7,334 bases of DNA from the NCBI GenBank assembly GCA_019420135.1, contig JAHZHS010000006.1, forward strand, positions 1 to 7,334, read 5' to 3'. Source of the stretch: Oscillospiraceae bacterium (lineage in GTDB: Bacteria; Bacillota; Clostridia; Oscillospirales; Ruminococcaceae). A model generated the notes under the pieces. The model worked only from the letters and a program-made list of their open reading frames with translations. It was not told where the DNA came from and made no database searches. Within the stretch, counting starts at the first letter, position 1, and every line of letters begins with the position of its first letter. Both the position numbers and the translations under genes were made by a program. Positions 5,888 to 7,334 of the stretch are shown here, in pieces.

Positions 5888-7201
5888 TCAGGCCACGTCC
5901 AGCCCGGCCAGCGCCGCCTGGACAAAGGCGGTGCGGGTGGCGGTGGAGCGGGTCCCGGCGGCCACCACGTCGGCCCCCGCCTTGGCCAGATCGGCACTCT
6001 GGGTGGAGGTGACGGCCACCTCGGGCAGGATGCCGGTGCTCACCAGCTGGACCTGCAGCGCCCCCAGGGTGGTGGAGTCGGAGGCGGTGTTCCAGGGGGT
6101 GACCAGGTAGAGGTCGTCGGTCAGGCGGGTGTTGCCGTCGCCGCTGCCGTACAGCCACAGAATGGCCGAGGCCGCGGCCTTCCGGTCGGCGGCGCCGTTG
6201 TCGGGCACCGCCAGATACCCGGCACAGGCCAGGGTGGGGTAGTTCATCAGGCCGGAAAGGTTGTAGTCCTCGGTGGTGATGTCGCTGTCCTCCAGCTGGC
6301 ACTTGACGGGCAGGGGGACCAGCGTCTGGGCCCGGTCGGAGCCCAGCACCGCCACCGCGTCGGACAAAAGCCCCCGGTAAAACAGGGCCTTGCCGTCGCC
6401 CAGGGCGGTCACCGCCTCCTGCATGGTCTGGGCGGCATCCCCGGCGGCGTTGTCCGCCTCCAGCACGATGGCGCTGTACAGCCCGTTGAGGGGGCCGGTG
6501 AGGGTCTTGTCAGTATATTCGCTGCCCGCCGCCAGCAGTACATTGGTGTACAGGGCACCGCCCAGGGCGGCAGTCTGGTCCCCGCCGCTGGGGGCAAAGA
6601 CGCCGGTGAGGGCGGCCGCTGCCTCGGGGGCCTCGGCGGGCAGGGTGTAGCTGTTGCCGTTGAGGGTGAGGGCCGTCTCGGCGGGGGAGGCGATCCAGGC
6701 GGTGAGCTTGTCGGCAAAATCGCTCCACTCGCTCCAGGAGGCATTCTGCAGATCGGTGAGGGCGTTCTCCCCCAGCAGGGCGGTGAGGACGGTGCTGTCC
6801 GCCCAGTAGGCGTAGAGGGTGCGGCCCATGGGCAGGGCGGTGACCCCTTCCTGCCCCTCGGCAGGCAGACCGGCCCGGCTGGCCGCTGCGGCCAGCAGCT
6901 CCTCCCCGGTCAGGTCCACCCAGCCCTCGGTGCTATCCGGCTGGGCGGCCAGCAGGGCCAGGTCGGCGGAGGCAAGGCCCTCCTCCCCGGACACAAAGTC
7001 CACCGTGACGCTCTGGGCCTGGGCGTAGGCGTTCAGGGCCGCCCGTCCGGCGCTGCCCTCGGGCAGGTCGCAGTAGACGGTGAGGGACTGGGGCTCCGCC
7101 TCAGGGGCGGCGGGAAGGGACGAGGTCTGGGAGACGGTATCCTGTTGGGAACAGCCGGCCAGGCACAGGGCGGCCAGCAGAGTGGCAAGCAAGCGTTTCA
7201 T
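5888..7201 (-). CDS. Extracellular solute-binding lipoprotein, probably sugar ABC transporter
   Basis: The 437-residue protein starts with a lipoprotein signal peptide: MKR, a hydrophobic core, then the lipobox LAGC with Cys17 as the lipidated residue. A Ser/Pro/Ala/Glu-rich linker (18-38) tethers the folded part to the outer face of the membrane. The mature chain has the length and layout of family 1 (sugar-type) binding proteins, with a first strand SLTVYCDLPEG (39-49). LPMGRTLYAYWADSTVL (123-139) resembles the segment with PxxxxxxxLYYN in sugar-binding proteins. A hinge-type stretch GDGKALFYRGLLSD (268-281) and a C-terminal helical lobe follow. The neighbour malQ suggests maltodextrin or another alpha-glucan as ligand, an inference from context only. 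No permease or ATPase gene is in the window. The ATG is preceded by AAGGAGA 9 bases upstream and a good promoter lies about 90 bases upstream. The protein is very rich in Ala, Leu, Thr and Asp/Glu. Confidence 0.82.
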   Translation of the reverse strand: MKRLLATLLAALCLAGCSQQDTVSQTSSLPAAPEAEPQSLTVYCDLPEGSAGRAALNAYAQAQSVTVDFVSGEEGLASADLALLAAQPDSTEGWVDLTGEELLAAAASRAGLPAEGQEGVTALPMGRTLYAYWADSTVLTALLGENALTDLQNASWSEWSDFADKLTAWIASPAETALTLNGNSYTLPAEAPEAAAALTGVFAPSGGDQTAALGGALYTNVLLAAGSEYTDKTLTGPLNGLYSAIVLEADNAAGDAAQTMQEAVTALGDGKALFYRGLLSDAVAVLGSDRAQTLVPLPVKCQLEDSDITTEDYNLSGLMNYPTLACAGYLAVPDNGAADRKAAASAILWLYGSGDGNTRLTDDLYLVTPWNTASDSTTLGALQVQLVSTGILPEVAVTSTQSADLAKAGADVVAAGTRSTATRTAFVQAALAGLDVA

Positions 7202-7210
7202 GGGAAAGGT

Positions 7211-7217
7211 TCTCCTT
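7211..7217 (-). promoter_or_regulatory. Ribosome binding site of the solute-binding lipoprotein
   Basis: AAGGAGA on the minus strand, 9 bases ahead of the ATG at 7201, fixes the start at the Met-Lys-Arg of the signal peptide. Confidence 0.8.
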
Positions 7218-7239
7218 TTTGTGGCGGGAAAAGACGGTG

Positions 7240-7264
7240 CCGCGCCGGAACCCCCCGGCGGCGG
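7240..7264 (-). other. GC-rich hairpin in the 5' leader of the lipoprotein gene
   Basis: CCGCGCCGG (7240-7248) pairs with CCGGCGGCGG (7255-7264) over 9 bp with one bulged G and a 6-base loop. It lies between the predicted transcription start (about 7281) and the ribosome binding site, leaving the latter free. It may stabilise the mRNA 5' end or take part in leader regulation. TTTT follows only after seven bases, so it is a poor terminator. Confidence 0.45.
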
Positions 7265-7287
7265 ACCGCACAGAAAACACTGGTTTT

Positions 7288-7316
7288 ATTATAACGGATA
7301 GCAGCGGTTTTTTCCA
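7288..7316 (-). promoter_or_regulatory. Sigma-A-type promoter of the lipoprotein gene
   Basis: On the minus strand the -10 hexamer is a perfect TATAAT (7293-7288). Exactly 17 bp upstream is TGGAAA (7316-7311), matching 4 of 6 bases of TTGACA. The region is AT-rich against a GC-rich background. Transcription would start near 7281, giving an untranslated leader of about 80 bases. It probably drives the lipoprotein gene and, by read-through, malQ. Confidence 0.7.
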
Positions 7317-7334
7317 CTGCCGTTTTTTGTGTGG

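Noticed and set aside
7301..7328. Plus-strand hairpin GCAGCGG/CCACTGC followed by CG and TTTTTT, terminator-like
   Set aside because: It contains a mismatch, has no plus-strand gene before it and overlaps the -35 region of the minus-strand promoter. It could be real only if a plus-strand transcript exists.
1..7334. CRISPR arrays, tRNA or rRNA genes, insertion sequences, toxin-antitoxin or defence genes
   Set aside because: No regularly spaced repeats, cloverleaf-type sequences, terminal inverted repeats with transposase, or recognisable defence proteins were found on either strand.

Overview
The window is GC-rich and gene-dense, and every gene in it is bacterial. Gram-positive features include strong AGGAGG-type ribosome binding sites, a lipobox solute-binding lipoprotein and a small helical protein of a type I associate with Clostridia. 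With the high GC, these suggest a gut Oscillospiraceae/Ruminococcaceae-type clostridium (Gemmiger, Subdoligranulum or Faecalibacterium-like). This placement is inference from protein style, not a database match.

Layout. Bases 1-2462 carry three plus-strand genes in one direction: the 3' two thirds of ychF, the nucleosidase gene mtnN 13 bases behind it, and an AEC-family transporter that starts with TTG. A strong stem-loop at 2501-2541 sits between this block and everything to its right, which is on the minus strand. In minus-strand order (right to left) the genes are: a sugar-binding-type lipoprotein (7201-5888) with a good promoter at the right edge, malQ 4-alpha-glucanotransferase (5791-4127), a degenerate GGDEF protein (3900-3115), and a small ferritin-like-type helical protein (3013-2576).

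How the genes work together. YchF and MtnN are housekeeping: a ribosome-associated ATPase and methylthioadenosine/S-adenosylhomocysteine recycling. The solute-binding lipoprotein and malQ look like a two-gene glucan/maltodextrin module, though no permease or ATPase lies in the window. The GGDEF protein has lost the residues needed for diguanylate cyclase activity and is preceded by the most unusual non-coding region here. That region holds a perfect 9-bp AT-rich inverted repeat and a leader with two GGGGCGCA repeats and a terminator-like hairpin, so transcription of this gene may be controlled by attenuation or by a DNA-binding protein.

No CRISPR array, tRNA, rRNA, insertion sequence, phage gene or defence system is visible. 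No gap between genes exceeds 300 bases. I see no convincing new multi-gene system; the most interesting points are regulatory and concern the GGDEF gene and the small helical gene.
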